In this document: in pieces, positions 10,541 to 20,490 of the stretch | Numbering within the stretch: position 1 is the stretch's first letter | Layout of the letters: every line of letters begins with the position of its first letter | Assembly (NCBI RefSeq): GCF_027244095.1 | Contig: NC_069665.1 | Location: 4,342,501-4,406,500, forward strand | Direction: 5' to 3' | DNA length: 64,000 bases | Source of the DNA: Hemicordylus capensis | Lineage: Eukaryota > Chordata > Lepidosauria > Squamata > Cordylidae | The notes under the pieces: model-generated | Seen by the model: the letters and a program-made list of their open reading frames with translations, nothing else | Database searches by the model: none | What the model was told of the DNA's origin: nothing | Position numbers and translations under genes: made by a program

Positions 10541-11012
10541 CTATTGTGCATGCAGAAGGCCTCAGGTTCAATCCCTAGTATCTCCATACAGGGATGGGAA
10601 AGACCCTTGCCTAAAACCCTGGAAAGCTGCTGCTAGCCAGTGTCAAGCTAAATGGAGCAGCAGACTGACTCAATAGAAGGAGAGGAGAGCTGGTCTTGTG
10701 GTAGCAAGCATGACTTGTCCCCATAGCTAAGCAGGGTCTGCCCTGGTTGCATATGAACTTGATGTGAAGACTTGATGTGTGAGCACTGCAAGATATTCCC
10801 CTCAAGGGATGAAGCCGCTCTGGGAAGAGCAGAAGGCTTCATGTTCCCTCCCTGGCAGCATCTCCAAGATCGGGCTGAGAGAGATTCCTGCCTGCAACCT
10901 TGGAGAAGCCGCTGCCAGTCTGTGAAGACAATACTGAGCTAGATAGACCAATAGTCTGACTCAAGATATGGCAGTTTCCTATGTTTCCTATGTTTAAGGC
11001 AGCTTCTTATGT
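10541..11012 (+). mobile_element. tRNA-type Sauria-like SINE hosting a 5S-type SINE
   Basis: Left part: TGCATGCAGAAGGCCTCAGG and TTCAATCCC (B box), the CTTGCCTAAAACCCTGG body and GACTGACTCAATAGAAG. The expected tail AAGGCAGCTTCTTATG appears only after the inserted SINE, at 10995-11012. Confidence 0.65.
10681..10994 (+). mobile_element. 5S rRNA-derived SINE, near full length
   Basis: Head GGAGAGCTGGTCTTGTGGTA, 5S-like GCTAAGCAGGGTCTGCCCTG (5S rRNA internal promoter), body CTCCCTGGCAGCATCTCCAA, GACAATACTGAGCTAGATAG, and tail GGCAGTTTCCTATGTTTCC. It lies in the tail of an older tRNA-type SINE. Confidence 0.8.
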
Positions 11013-11029
11013 AAACTCCAATTTCACAC

Positions 11030-11300
11030 ATACTTTATTATTAATTAAATAAGAATATTTATATGGCCCTTTTAAACCAAAAGGTTATCAGACCTGCTTA
11101 CAGAGAAAAATAAATAAGAGGTCCTAAAAGAGCTCACACTCTAGACTGAAACACAAGGTAGACACCAGCAACAGCCACTGGAGGGATGCTGTGCTGGGGC
11201 TGGATATGGACAGTTGCTCTCCCCCTGCTAAAAGTCAGAGAGAGACCACTTTCAAAGGTGCCTTTTTTGCCCAATTAGCAGCGGTCTAAAGGAGAATACA
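11030..11300 (-). mobile_element. LINE 3'-end-like dispersed repeat
   Basis: Contains AGAGCTCACACTCTAGACTG, GCAACAGCCACTGGAGGGAT, GCTGTGCTGGGGCTGG and CAGTTGCTCTCCCCCTGC, as in the copies at 14175 and 52455. Confidence 0.6.
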
Positions 11301-11702
11301 TTAGAAGACAATGTCCACTTTTTCAGGGCATATATACTGAATAAACATCTCTCATCACTTACTGTAACAATATAGAGGAAGAGGTCCTGCATATAGAATG
11401 AGGTGCATGCAGATCTTAGTAGATAGCCCTCCTGCTATCTGTATAGCTGGGGGACACAACAGGATTGCAGAAAAATTGTGTGCATTTTTAAAAACACAAC
11501 CCTCCGCCTCCCCCCTCAAAAGCCCCCTCCAAAATGACCCAGAGTCCAAGAGCTGTTATGGGGTCCTAGTTGCAGAGAGCGGCACGGAAGTGCAATAGCT
11601 ACCAGCTGCAAAACCCAAAAGGGCAATAATGAAAATTAGCCTCAGAGGACATGCTTCTTTGGGCAGGCAGCCTCCAAGCCCAATTCCCTTGCACAGGATT
11701 CC
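11301..11702. other. Unassigned DNA
   Basis: No supported gene or repeat boundary. Confidence 0.4.
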
Positions 11703-12025
11703 TTGCCATTCTCAAACTTGTGTCCCCAGATGTTGGAGGACTACAGCTCCCAGCATCCCCTGCCATTCCCCCAAAAGCACAATGAGGCTCCAGATCAGAG
11801 ATTCTCAAGCTTGAGTCCCCGGATGTTGATGGACTACAACCCTCATCATCCCCTGCCACAATGGCCAAAGGCCATTTCCCAAAAAGCACAATGCGGCTCC
11901 AGAGCACCTCAAACCTGGGTCCCTGGACGTGGCTGGACTACAGCTCCCATCATCCCCTGCCACAATGGGGATTTTGTGGCAGGGGGTTATGGCAACTGTA
12001 GTTCAGCAACTTCAGAACTACATCT
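11703..12025. repeat. Three tandem MITE-derived units of about 100 bp
   Basis: The type i left edge recurs near 11711 (TCTCAAACTTGTGTCCCCAG), 11801 (TCTCAAGCTTGAGTCCCCGG) and 11908 (CCTCAAACCTGGGTCCCTGG). Each is followed by GACTACA..CTC and, in the first two, by a shared spacer with AAAAGCACAATG and GGCTCCAGA. Only the last unit carries an inverted partner arm. Confidence 0.7.
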
Positions 12026-13208
12026 GGACTACACCAGGCTTTAGCTGCCAGGGAGATTTTGCCTCCTCGTCGTCACAGAGATTCTCTGGCCCCAGAGAGA
12101 CACCGCTGCATTTCCTGCCAGGAAACTCCTCTCTACAGAGAAAAGCAGGAGGCAAGCCTCAAAAGGGTTGCCCCAGAGGAAAGAGAAGGGAATTGGGTCA
12201 GGGTGGGAGCAAAACTGTACTTCTCCCTGGTAATGTGGAACTGGCGACGGCTTTCTTCTCTGAGCCGGCACAAAAAGAGCCCCCTCCAAACTTTAAATTA
12301 ACTCAGCCGTGGCCGGCAGAAGAGCAGAAAATGTCCTTACTCCGCCAAGCCTGAACTTCAGACGCTGCTAAACAAAGCGGTGCCACCTTGCGGGGGGGGC
12401 GGGGGGGGCAGCAGGGGGCAGGAAGCAGCTGTGTGGAAAGAGAGACACTGCCTGAGATAGACTGATCCCGATTAAATCACCCGGACTTAATTCCAGGACA
12501 AGCCCCAAACCACCACAGAGCTTTGTGGCTTTCCGTGAGGATCAGCAGCCTGCAAAGGCCCCGCAGCAGGAAATCTGGAGTGCATACATTAAAAAGCAAA
12601 GTTGCACAACAGTTAAACGAACCCTGGCATTTATTCCACACAACTAAAGGCTAGTCTTACTCACACACGCAGCCTACCTAGTTTGCGGGGCTGGGCATGC
12701 TTCCCTTCCCATTCCCGGCTGTGTGCGAGAAAAAGGTAAGGGAGGAGACAGGAAGTGTGACGCTACCCAAATGCCATCTCCAGCTTCTGAACGAGGTGGG
12801 AAATATCCTGCCCAGCTGAAGCTTAATGGACGATCACTCTCCCCACCTCCTACCTGGCTTGTAACAAGCACACAATTTAAAACCGAGAGTGCGTAAACGC
12901 ACACGGTCACGTTAATGGCCAGAAGCATGACACAGAAGCATGCAAACGGTCATGTTAAAAAGCCTACTGCATCTTGCGTTCAGGGAACAGATCCAGCATG
13001 GCTGTGCTCCTTCTCCAACAGGCTTCCATCATTGCTTTAGGGTGAAAGGGAGAGAAAAGCTCTTTCCGGACCCATCGCTCAATTCATCCTTACAAAAGAG
13101 ACCTAACTCGACATTTGCCAACAAACATTTACAAATCAAGGCCTAAATCTGCTGTCTGGTGTCATCTGCTGGTGATCTGAAATAGGAATTGCTTTTGGCT
13201 GTAACATC
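12026..13208. other. Unassigned, GC-richer; one weak exon candidate
   Basis: A G-run at about 12389-12420 could form a quadruplex. On the minus strand from 12928, a 25-codon frame (MLLAINVTVCVYALSVLNC...) is hydrophobic and ends at SQ followed directly by GTAGGA, a fair splice donor, so it could be a signal-peptide exon. No second exon, CpG island or homology supports it. Confidence 0.25.
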
Positions 13209-13667
13209 CACATACGAAGCTGCCTTATTGAGTCAGACTGTTGGTCCATCTACCTCAGTATTGTCTTCACAGACTGGCAGCAGCTTCTCCAAGGTTGCAG
13301 GCAGGAATCTCTCCCAGCCCTATCTTGGAGATGCTGCCAGGGAGGGAACTTGGAACCTAGGTGCTCTTTCCAGAGCAGCCTCGGCTCATCCCCTATGGGA
13401 AATAGCGTACTGTGCTCACACATTTATTTATTTATTTTTACATTTATATCCTGAGCCCAGATATAGAGCCCAGAACAGTGTACATGGTTATGTTTATCCT
13501 CACAACAACCCTGTGAGGCAGCTTAGGCTGAGAGATAGGTGACTGGCCCAGAACCGCCCAGTGAGTTTCATGGCTGAATGGAGTCTCCCACTCAAATGCA
13601 AACCAGCGTGGACCCTGCTTAGCAAAGGGGGCAATTCATGCTTGCGGCCACAAGACCAGCTCTCCTG
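13209..13667 (-). mobile_element. 5S rRNA-derived SINE, split by a CORE SINE
   Basis: Antisense copy from AAGCTGCCTTATTGAGTCAG to ACAAGACCAGCTCTCCTGC. Its 5S-like part reads GGAGTCTCCCACTC and GACCCTGCTTAGCAAAGG. The middle is interrupted by the next element. Confidence 0.75.
13423..13581 (-). mobile_element. CORE/MIR-like SINE, 5'-truncated
   Basis: Starts with (TTTA)n and TTACATTTATATCCTGAGCC, continues CTCACAACAACCCTGTGAGG and CAGCTTAGGCTGAGAGATAG, and stops at CATGGCTGAATGG before the B box. Confidence 0.75.
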
Positions 13668-14174
13668 CACTTATGTTCGTTTCACACATTACGTAACAAT
13701 ATACCCAGGTTTGCTGTCAACAAACCCAGGTTTACTGAGTGTGCCCTCAATAGAAAGACACAGCCAGTCCCAACGCTCTGGTGGGCGGACGGGTATGATA
13801 CCTGTATTTGCAAACACCTGCCTGCCGTATGCAGACTTTATGTGATTAGGTGAACACGTTAAGAAATCATGTATGAAAGAGGCCCTTTGTCCCGATTCAT
13901 GTGAAAAAGAAAACAGGAACACTCAGCCAGGCAGAACTGAAACCATCTTGAGGCTGCACTGTGGTCATCTGGGGTTAACTTTTTAACGAAAGGCGGTATA
14001 TAAATGCAAAAATAAATAAATAAAATAAATAAAATCTGCCTGGGTGTTCAACCACTCACCCCACAGAGACTATTATTTTGATCAGGCCATAGCAAACCGC
14101 AGAGGGGCAATTTGTGGCCACATGGTGAAAATCAACGAGACATGTGTAAGGCACTGGACACAAAGAGCTGAACC
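13668..14174. other. Unassigned; short LINE tail at about 13965-14040
   Basis: TAACGAAAGGCGGTATATAA followed by (AATA)n is a LINE 3' tip on the plus strand. The rest shows no gene. Confidence 0.4.
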
Positions 14175-14460
14175 CCATACGAATAGGACAGATATTGATA
14201 TCCCGCTTTTCAACCCAAGTTCCCAAAGCGGTTTACCTAGATATATATAAATAAAAAAAGTAGCTCCCTGTCCCCAAAGGGCTCACAGTCTAAAAAAGAA
14301 ACATAAGCAAGACCCCAGCAACAGCCACTGGAGGGATGCTGTGCTGGGGATGGAGAGGGCCAGTTGCTCTCCCCCTGCTCAGTCAAGAGAACCGCCACTT
14401 TTAAAAGGTGCCTCTTCACGCAGTTAGCAGGCGACCTGCTAACTGAGCAGGTCTCCACTT
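14175..14460 (-). mobile_element. LINE 3'-end-like dispersed repeat
   Basis: Best copy of this family: ATATCCCGCTTTTCAACCCA, CCAAAGCGGTTTACC, CCCAAAGGGCTCACAGTCTA, GCAACAGCCACTGGAGGGAT, CAGTTGCTCTCCCCCTGC and CAGTTAGCAGG, in antisense order. Confidence 0.65.
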
Positions 14461-14580
14461 GGGAGATGCTTCCACATGACGCAGCTCTCCATGAATGCTT
14501 CATGCCACTGTTTGGTTGCGGGCTTCAGCTCTTCCAGATGCTTGAGCTCAGCGTTCTTCATTGTGAGGCTCAGAGGCCAG

Positions 14581-14884
14581 TAGGGATGTGCACAGAACCA
14601 GTTCAGAGGCCCTTTATGGGCCTCTGAACTGGTTCAAAGGCAGCGGGGGGTCTCCCTTTAAGAGCGGGGGGAGGGTGTACTTACCCCTCCCACCACTTTC
14701 CCCCCGCTGGCATCGGTCCCCCACTGGCCTCTAAGGATGTGCACAGAACCGCAGCGGGGCGGTTCGAGGGAAGCGGGGGTCTCCCTTTAAGAGCGGGAAG
14801 GGTAAGTGCACCCTCCCCCCTGCTCTTAAAGGGAGACCCCTGCCACCTTCAAACTGCCCCGCCGCGGTTCCATACACATCCCTA
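14581..14884. mobile_element. Non-autonomous hAT element, type iv, with exact 8-bp TSD
   Basis: Left end TAGGGATGTGCACAGAACC, right end GGTTCCATACACATCCCTA. The 8-mer GAGGCCAG is repeated exactly on both sides (14573-14580, 14885-14892). A second left-end-like motif (AAGGATGTGCACAGAACCGC) lies inside near 14735, so this looks like a compound of two copies. Confidence 0.85.
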
Positions 14885-15082
14885 GAGGCCAGTGGCGGCT
14901 ATCTGGTTGTTTATTGGGTCTATGAAAAGCTTTGGCCGAAGTGGGGACTGCTGTTCCCACCATGCAGTGCTTCACTTTTTCCAGTGCTTGGGTGCTCCTT
15001 TAAGGAAAACAGAGCCCTCTTGAGCCCCTGCACCGTCCTGGAAGGCGCACTGAGACTTCTGGGAAGTGTAGCCCTTCCCAGC

Positions 15083-15326
15083 TAAAGTGTGCCATCAAGT
15101 CAATTTAGACTCCTGGCGCCCACAGAGCCCGGTGGTTGTCTTTGGTAGACTACAGGAGGGATTGACCATTGCCATCTCCCGCGCAGTATGAGATGATGCC
15201 GTTCAGCATCTTCCTATATCGCTGCTGCCTGATATAGCTGTTTAGTCTGGGAAACATACCAGCAGGGATTCGAACCGGCAACCTTCTGCTTGTTAGTCAA
15301 GCATTTCCCCACTGTGCCATTTAAGA
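15083..15326 (-). mobile_element. tRNA SINE with Bov-B/RTE-like tail
   Basis: Antisense: tail AAGTGTGCCATCAAGTCAAT, body CTCCTGGCGCCCACAGAGCC, GGATTCGAACCGGCAACCTT (B box region) and CTTGTTAGTCAAGCATTTCC (A box side). About 25 bases in the middle (TTTAGTCTGGGAAACATA) are foreign to other copies. Confidence 0.75.
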
Positions 15327-16081
15327 TGAGGGCCGCTCTGTCTCTTTTCAAGGGCCCTCCCCAGCACTGAGAAGAACTCAGCACAGTGGGGAAGAGCTCC
15401 CAAACTGAAGGGTTTATTTTATTTTATTTTATTTATTTGCTGCTTCAAAAAATAGTGGAGATCACTGCTCTACCTGCATATCTTGGCTTAATTTCAAACA
15501 ATCAGGACAGGCGACAAGGACTTAAAGAGAGGTCCCTCTGAGAGGGTATCTTTCTTTTTATTAGGGCTGCAAGCTTTCAGCAGCCCAACTGGTGCATTTC
15601 TCAACAGTAGTTAGCTGATTAATCAGCAAGACCTATTTTTGTGGTGGGGGGAGGGGAAAGGCTAACTGGTGGGGCTGTGGATTAAGGACAGGCTTATTTT
15701 CCTGTTGATTCTGGGATGTTCCTCTTATGAGGAATAGAAGCCAAATGGTGGGAGCCGCTTTCCTTTCCGGCGACAGAGGGGGCATTGTTTCCCATTGTTC
15801 AGTAGCTCAACAAGACACCTATTCTGAGGGTCTGGGAATCAATCCACACATTTATTTACAGTTACTTGAGAGATCAGCCAACTAATCCGCTACAAGGCGT
15901 ATGATATGCAGCTAATCTCCTCTTTATCCCATTTTTTAAAACCATCAAAATCTCATGCTTTCCCTCTTGAATTTCTTTCTTGATATTCTATTTGACATCA
16001 GTTCTTTTTGCTATGCACAGGCCACCCTGAAATCTGTTTTGTTTGCTGGTCAAAATAGTCAGGACATTAAATTGGAAGCAG
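15327..16081. other. Unassigned; short (TTTTA)n at 15415-15440
   Basis: No gene seen. The A/T run is the only repeat feature. Confidence 0.4.
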
Positions 16082-16245
16082 CTCGCCCTAACGAGCCGGG
16101 GAGGGGACATCCAATTAAACACAGCTGTCTGGTTCCCGGCAGCTCCATTTGCCCCTCTCTTTCCCCCTGCCCTGGAATTAACAAGAGCTGTGCTGCCTGC
16201 AGGCTGGCGATTCATCAGGTAGAGCTGGGTGGGCTCTACCACCCA
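16082..16245 (+). repeat. Dispersed repeat Y
   Basis: CCTAACGAGCCGGGGAGGG and CTGCCTGCAGGCTGGCGATT, CATCAGGTAGAGCTG recur at 41620-42620. A family name is not recognised. Confidence 0.5.
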
Positions 16246-16770
16246 GTAGGGACACCTCAACGGCATCGTTTATGATGATGTCATCCAACCCGATTCAAGA
16301 TGGCGGACACGTAAACTTTTGAGGGCTAACTTGTGAACTACTTAACTGATTGGAATCAAATTTGCTACCGCTGTTGGGACACATAGGCAGAAGTGCTCTT
16401 ATCCCTGGACTTCGGGGCCCAAGTCCAGGGCCTCCACAGCCCCTGGGGGCCCCCAAATCCTCTTTAGTCTGTCCTGGGTGGTGTGGTCGCCTGGCCGAGC
16501 ATGATGATGCTTAATTTGCAGGGGGGGGGCTCCAAAGCCTTTAGGTCCAGGCTCCAAAATTATCTAGGTGCACCTCCTCACATAGGGATGCCCCAATGGT
16601 GTAGTTTGTAATGATGTCATCCACCCCAATCCAAGATGGCGGACACATGAACAGTTTAAGTGCAAGAGAGCTAACTTGTGGACCTCAATTTGAACCAAAT
16701 TCAGTCCCGTTGTAGAGATAGTGAACGGAAAGTATGCAGGTTAGTTCTTCCTAGGACAACTTGTTTTTAA
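16246..16770 (+). repeat. Dispersed repeat X, two units around a hAT-like core
   Basis: Two units (about 16260-16385 and 16580-16770) share GATGTCATCCA, CAAGATGGCGGACAC, AGCTAACTTGTG and TTGGAATC/TTTGAACCAAATT. A third lies at 63185-63360. The sequence between them (16385-16575: CCTTTAGGTCCAGGCTCCAA, TCTAGGTGCACCTCC) recurs inverted at 37713-38120. CAAGATGGCGG resembles a YY1 site. Confidence 0.55.
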
Positions 16771-17182
16771 CTAGTGTGATCCAACAGGAGCCTCTGAGAC
16801 AGGACAGGCTTCAACAGTGATCTTCGTTATTTTCCAAGTAATCATGGTTTACCAACTTTGGCACACACACACACTTCAGTGTGGGAGGTATTGTCCACTG
16901 TGCTGACCTCTGTATTGTATCATGCTTTTATCAGGGCTGGGAGGGCTATGCTTCCCAGCACTCTGTGCATACCTTCCGAGATGGTGCCGGAGCTCAATCA
17001 AGAGTGCTCTGTTTCCATTAAAGGAAAAAGGCAAAGTGCAGCACAGCACAGTGGGAATGGTCACCTCCAGATGGTGCCGGGGGACTGTGCAGAGCATTCC
17101 GCTTTGGCCAGAGTTTCACACACATTTACTCAACAATGACAACCCAGAATTCCTGCCAGTCACTACTTTTCCAATGCTCCAC
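16771..17182. other. Unassigned DNA
   Basis: An overlapping pair of frames (93 and 128 codons, plus strand) shows no domain. GGTGCCGGGG/GGTGCCGGAG occurs twice (16983, 17074), suggesting a small internal duplication. Confidence 0.35.
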
Positions 17183-17296
17183 CTTGGAGCCCCAGATGTT
17201 GTTGGACTACAACCCCCATCATCCCGTGCCACACTGGCCATTGTGGCAATGGATGAGGGGAGTTGGTGGGACCCAGATTTGAGAACCCCTGCCCTA
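17183..17296. mobile_element. MITE, type i
   Basis: Left CCTTGGAGCCCCAGATGTTG and right ATTTGAGAACCCCTG with the ACTACAACCCCCATCATCCC core. The right inner arm is diverged. Confidence 0.65.
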
Positions 17297-17504
17297 GTGA
17301 ATTTGTAGCAGAGGCAAGATTTAAACCACGGAGGACTCAAACGGAACTGCTAAACTGCAAAAGCCCTGATCACATTTTATGCTCTGTGACATAGGTTAAC
17401 CAGAAGGATGGACAGGGAGTCAAAAGCTACTCGCAAGAGCTTTCATTTTCCATCAGGTATGCACAGCTCTCTTTTGCCTCCAGCCAAACAAGTTTTGTAA
17501 CATC

Positions 17505-17888
17505 TGCAAAACATGTTTACCAGAAGCAAAAACAGGGGCAACTGTTTTCCACCACTTTCTGAAGCACAATTGTTGGTGATGGGTAGGCAAGCCTTCTCAG
17601 CAGTGATCCCGGCCCTCTGGAACTCCCTGCCCCTTGATATGAGTTTCGCTCCCTCCCTGTTTAATTTTAACCAAAAGTTGAAGACTTACACCTTTCAGCA
17701 AGCCTTCCCCTAATAATATCCATACTTCTCTCTGACTGTCCTGTTTTAATGACTCTCTTTTATCCTGAGCTTTTATGATTTTAGAAACTATTGTGTTGTA
17801 TTGTGGTTTTTTAAAAAAAAGAATCTTGTTGTAAGCCACCATGTATCCATCCATACATGAAGAATGGTGGCATATAAATTGCTTAAAT
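17505..17888 (+). mobile_element. LINE (CR1/L2-like) 3' end
   Basis: The frame at 17513-17713 ends AFSAVIPALWNSLPLDM and QAFP, the ALWNSLP C-terminal motif of CR1/L2 ORF2. A 3' UTR with GTAAGCCACCATGTATCCAT and GGTGGCATATAAATT follows and runs into a (GAAA)n tail. Confidence 0.7.
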
Positions 17889-17890
17889 AA

Positions 17891-17958
<68 letters not shown>

Positions 17959-17960
17959 AA
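17889..17960. repeat. (GAAA)n microsatellite
   Basis: About eighteen uninterrupted GAAA units, apparently expanded from the LINE tail next to it. Confidence 0.9.
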
Positions 17961-18043
17961 TGGATTTGAACCCTGGTCTTCCTGGCCAATCAAGTCAATA
18001 CCTCTGAGCGATATGAATTCATGATGTTCGGGAGAGGGCCCTT

Positions 18044-18172
18044 CAGCATCTGCAGGGTGTAGGGCTGGGAAAGACCCCTGCCTGAAACCTTGGAGAGCTG
18101 CTGCCAGTCTGTGTAGACAATACTGAGCTAGGTGGACCAAGGGCCTGACTCAGTAGACGGCAGCTCCCTACG
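18044..18172 (+). mobile_element. Sauria-like SINE, 5'-truncated
   Basis: Body GGGCTGGGAAAGACCCCTGC, CTTGGAGAGCTGCTGCCAGT, CAATACTGAGCTAGGTGGAC and tail GACGGCAGCTCCCTACG. Confidence 0.65.
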
Positions 18173-19083
18173 TCTTTTTCTCAGTCAGAAGAGCTGCTTC
18201 ATGCATTGCATCTTTATGGGTCCACATAAAATGTCCCACTTGGTACCTGCCACAGGACTCCATGCGCAGACAGTGTGTCTCCCGCCACAGAGGCACATGG
18301 AGCTCTCTCTACAAGGAGCTGGACCTGGCTGCGTCCCCCTGTCCAGCGGGCATGCACAGTGATAAGCACATATTCACCCTGGTGTCGGCTTGTGGAAGGG
18401 CCTTGAGCGGCCACAGTCAGCCTTCAGCCTGGGTCAGAAGCCAAAGGGGAATGTCTGTGTGGGCCCAGGCCTTCTAGCGTCTTCGTTTGCAGACCCCTTC
18501 CCCATGGGATTCACTTTCCAGTTATAGAAGGAAAGCAAGGACCCTCTGTTGGCGATGGGGGAGCCATCGTTCATTTTTCATTTTGATTTGTGCGTCTGTC
18601 CCATTCAGGGCCATCCTTAGGGGTGGGCAAACAGAGGGATCGCCCTGAGCGCCCCACCACCACCAGCCCCTCACCAGCGGTGGGGGAGAGGGAGAGATTC
18701 CAGCCTGGAATCTCCCTGTACCTGGTGCGGGCGCACCATGGGGCATGGGCTGAATCGGGAGAGGGGAGATTCTAGGCAGGATGTGGCCCCATGTCTCTGC
18801 ACTGCTGTTTCTCACCAGGATCCTGCAGCACCTTTTCCACTGCCCTGAGCCCTGCAACCTCCGTTCATGTAGAAAGCCTGGATGGGGAGCTTCTAAATTT
18901 CTCAAAGGGGTCCCTCAGGTGAGGAGAGCTGAACCCTCTCTCCTGCCTCGCCTCACCTTTTAGCCCCACGCTGTCCCCTGCATTTCCCTCTCAGTTTTGC
19001 AATCTATGTACCAGAGCCAGGCTGAGAGAAAAGAACTCCAAGTGACAGGCGGGAGAGGGTTCAGCTCTCCTCACCCACGCACC
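18173..19083. other. Unassigned; possible hAT end near 18606
   Basis: CAGGGCCATCCTTAGGGGTG at 18607 looks like a hAT terminus, without a clear partner. GAGAGGGTTCAGCTCTCCTC occurs near 19045 and its inverse (GAGGAGAGCTGAACCCTCTC) near 18921, making an inverted pair about 100 bp apart. No gene seen. Confidence 0.35.
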
Positions 19084-19091
19084 CTTTAAGA

Positions 19092-19212
19092 CAGGGGTTT
19101 GCAAACTTGGGCAAGTCCCCGGATGTTGTTGGACTACAACACCCATCATGGCTGGGGATGATGGGAGTTGTAGTCCAACAACATCCCAGGGACCCAAGTT
19201 TGAGAACCTCCA
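19092..19212. mobile_element. Palindromic MITE, type i
   Basis: Left CAGGGGTTTGCAAACTTGGG, right CCCAAGTTTGAGAACCTCCA, with a near-perfect inner palindrome at ACTACAACACCCATCATGG. Flanking 8-mers CTTTAAGA and CTTTAAAA differ at one base. Confidence 0.8.
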
Positions 19213-19263
19213 CTTTAAAAGGTTAATATCAGACCATCACCCCCAGCTCAACACTGGCCAGAT

Positions 19264-19402
19264 CAGGCCTGCTCAACTTAGCCCACCCCCCAGCTGCTTT
19301 TGAACTACTATGCCCATAATCCCCAGCCACAGTGGCCAATGGCCAGGGATGATGGGAGTTGTAGGACAACATGTGCAGGAGGGCCGAAGTTGAGCAGCTC
19401 TG
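19264..19402. mobile_element. Palindromic MITE, type ii
   Basis: Left CAGGCCTGCTCAACTTAG, right GCCGAAGTTGAGCAGCTCTG. Flanks GGCCAGAT and CGCCAGAT form an 8-bp TSD with one mismatch. Confidence 0.8.
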
Positions 19403-19984
19403 CGCCAGATAAATGAGCAAGAAATATGGCCACCCACGGCAAGGCCTCGGTTGACTGTCTGCTTCTGGAGAGGCAAGAGAAAGCGTGCAAGTCACTTTTC
19501 TACCCAGTTACTTAATTTGCAAAAAAAAATCACTCCCCACCTTCCACAGTCAAGGAGTGCAAGGCATGACTTGGATTTGTTTATGAAACATTAGCCAAAA
19601 GTAAATTAAATATTATAGGATGTCAAAGTATATCAAACTATATATTGGTGTTATGTTGAGCTGATGTGTCCGAACCTTGCAAACTGTCCTCAGAACTAGA
19701 GGAGATAAAGTGGCAAACAGATGTAGACACTTGAGGTGGTCCTCGGTGTATCCTAGGGTTGCCACCTCTTTGTCCAGCCCAGCTCCTGTGCTTTCAACAG
19801 CAGTCCAACATGCAGAAATCTAGGAGGAGATGCTTCTCCTGACAAGGGATGGGATTCTCCCAGCTAGGTTTCTCCTGCGGAGGCTGGCATCAAAGGCAGA
19901 GGAGCAGGGCCAGGGGGGAAAGGTGGCAAACCCCAGTGTAAATATTTGGCCCAGACCAGCTCCACACCTCTGAGAACAACAGGT
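19403..19984. other. Unassigned DNA
   Basis: AT-rich to about 19640, then mixed. No gene or repeat boundary seen. If the minus-strand exon at 20.6 kb is real, this would be intron. Confidence 0.35.
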
Positions 19985-20490
19985 GGTTTCCCGGGCTTTC
20001 TACCAAGTGGATCCTGCTCCTGTGGCAATTCTGTCCGTCTCTGTTGCAATCCTAGGCAGGCAGGCTGACTGGCGAGTAAGTCCCAGTGCATCTGGGAGAC
20101 TCCCCGGATCGAGCCCCTGGCCACTCTCGCACGCAATGGATCGTGCTCCTGTGGCAATTCTATCCGTCTCTGCTGCAACCCCCAGGCTTACTTAACTCCT
20201 CGCAAGTAGGTCCTAGTACCCCCATGAAACTTCCGGATCGAGGCCCCTGGTCACTCTCGCACCCAACGGATCGCGCCCCTGTGGCAACACTCTGTCTTTC
20301 TGCACTCTACGCGTGCTTACTCGCGAGTAAGTCCCAGTGCTGCCGAGCGCCCAGGGACTCTTCCGGATCGTGCCCCTGACCACTCTCGCGACTCGCACCA
20401 GCGGATCGCGCCCCTACGGCCGTTCTCGGTCTGCCTCTCCCTGCGGCCTCCCCACTCGGGTCTACTCGCGAGTAAGTCCCACCGAGCGCC
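19985..20490. repeat. About 130-bp tandem repeat, nearly four copies
   Basis: The anchor GGATC[GC][TC]GC[TC]CCTGTGGCAA starts at 20009, 20138, 20268 and 20403, giving spacings of 129, 130 and 135. Each unit carries a GAGTAAGTCCCAGTG-like and an ACTCTCGCA element. CpG content rises with each copy toward the island on the right. Confidence 0.85.

Noticed and set aside
10720-10775. 5S rRNA-like sequence.
   Set aside because: Only the internal promoter part is kept and a SINE body follows, so it is not a 5S rRNA gene.
12674-12928. Minus-strand signal-peptide-like frame MLLAINVTVCVYALSV... ending at a GTAGGA donor.
   Set aside because: No CpG island, upstream promoter signal, second exon or homology. 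Short hydrophobic frames with a GT are common by chance.
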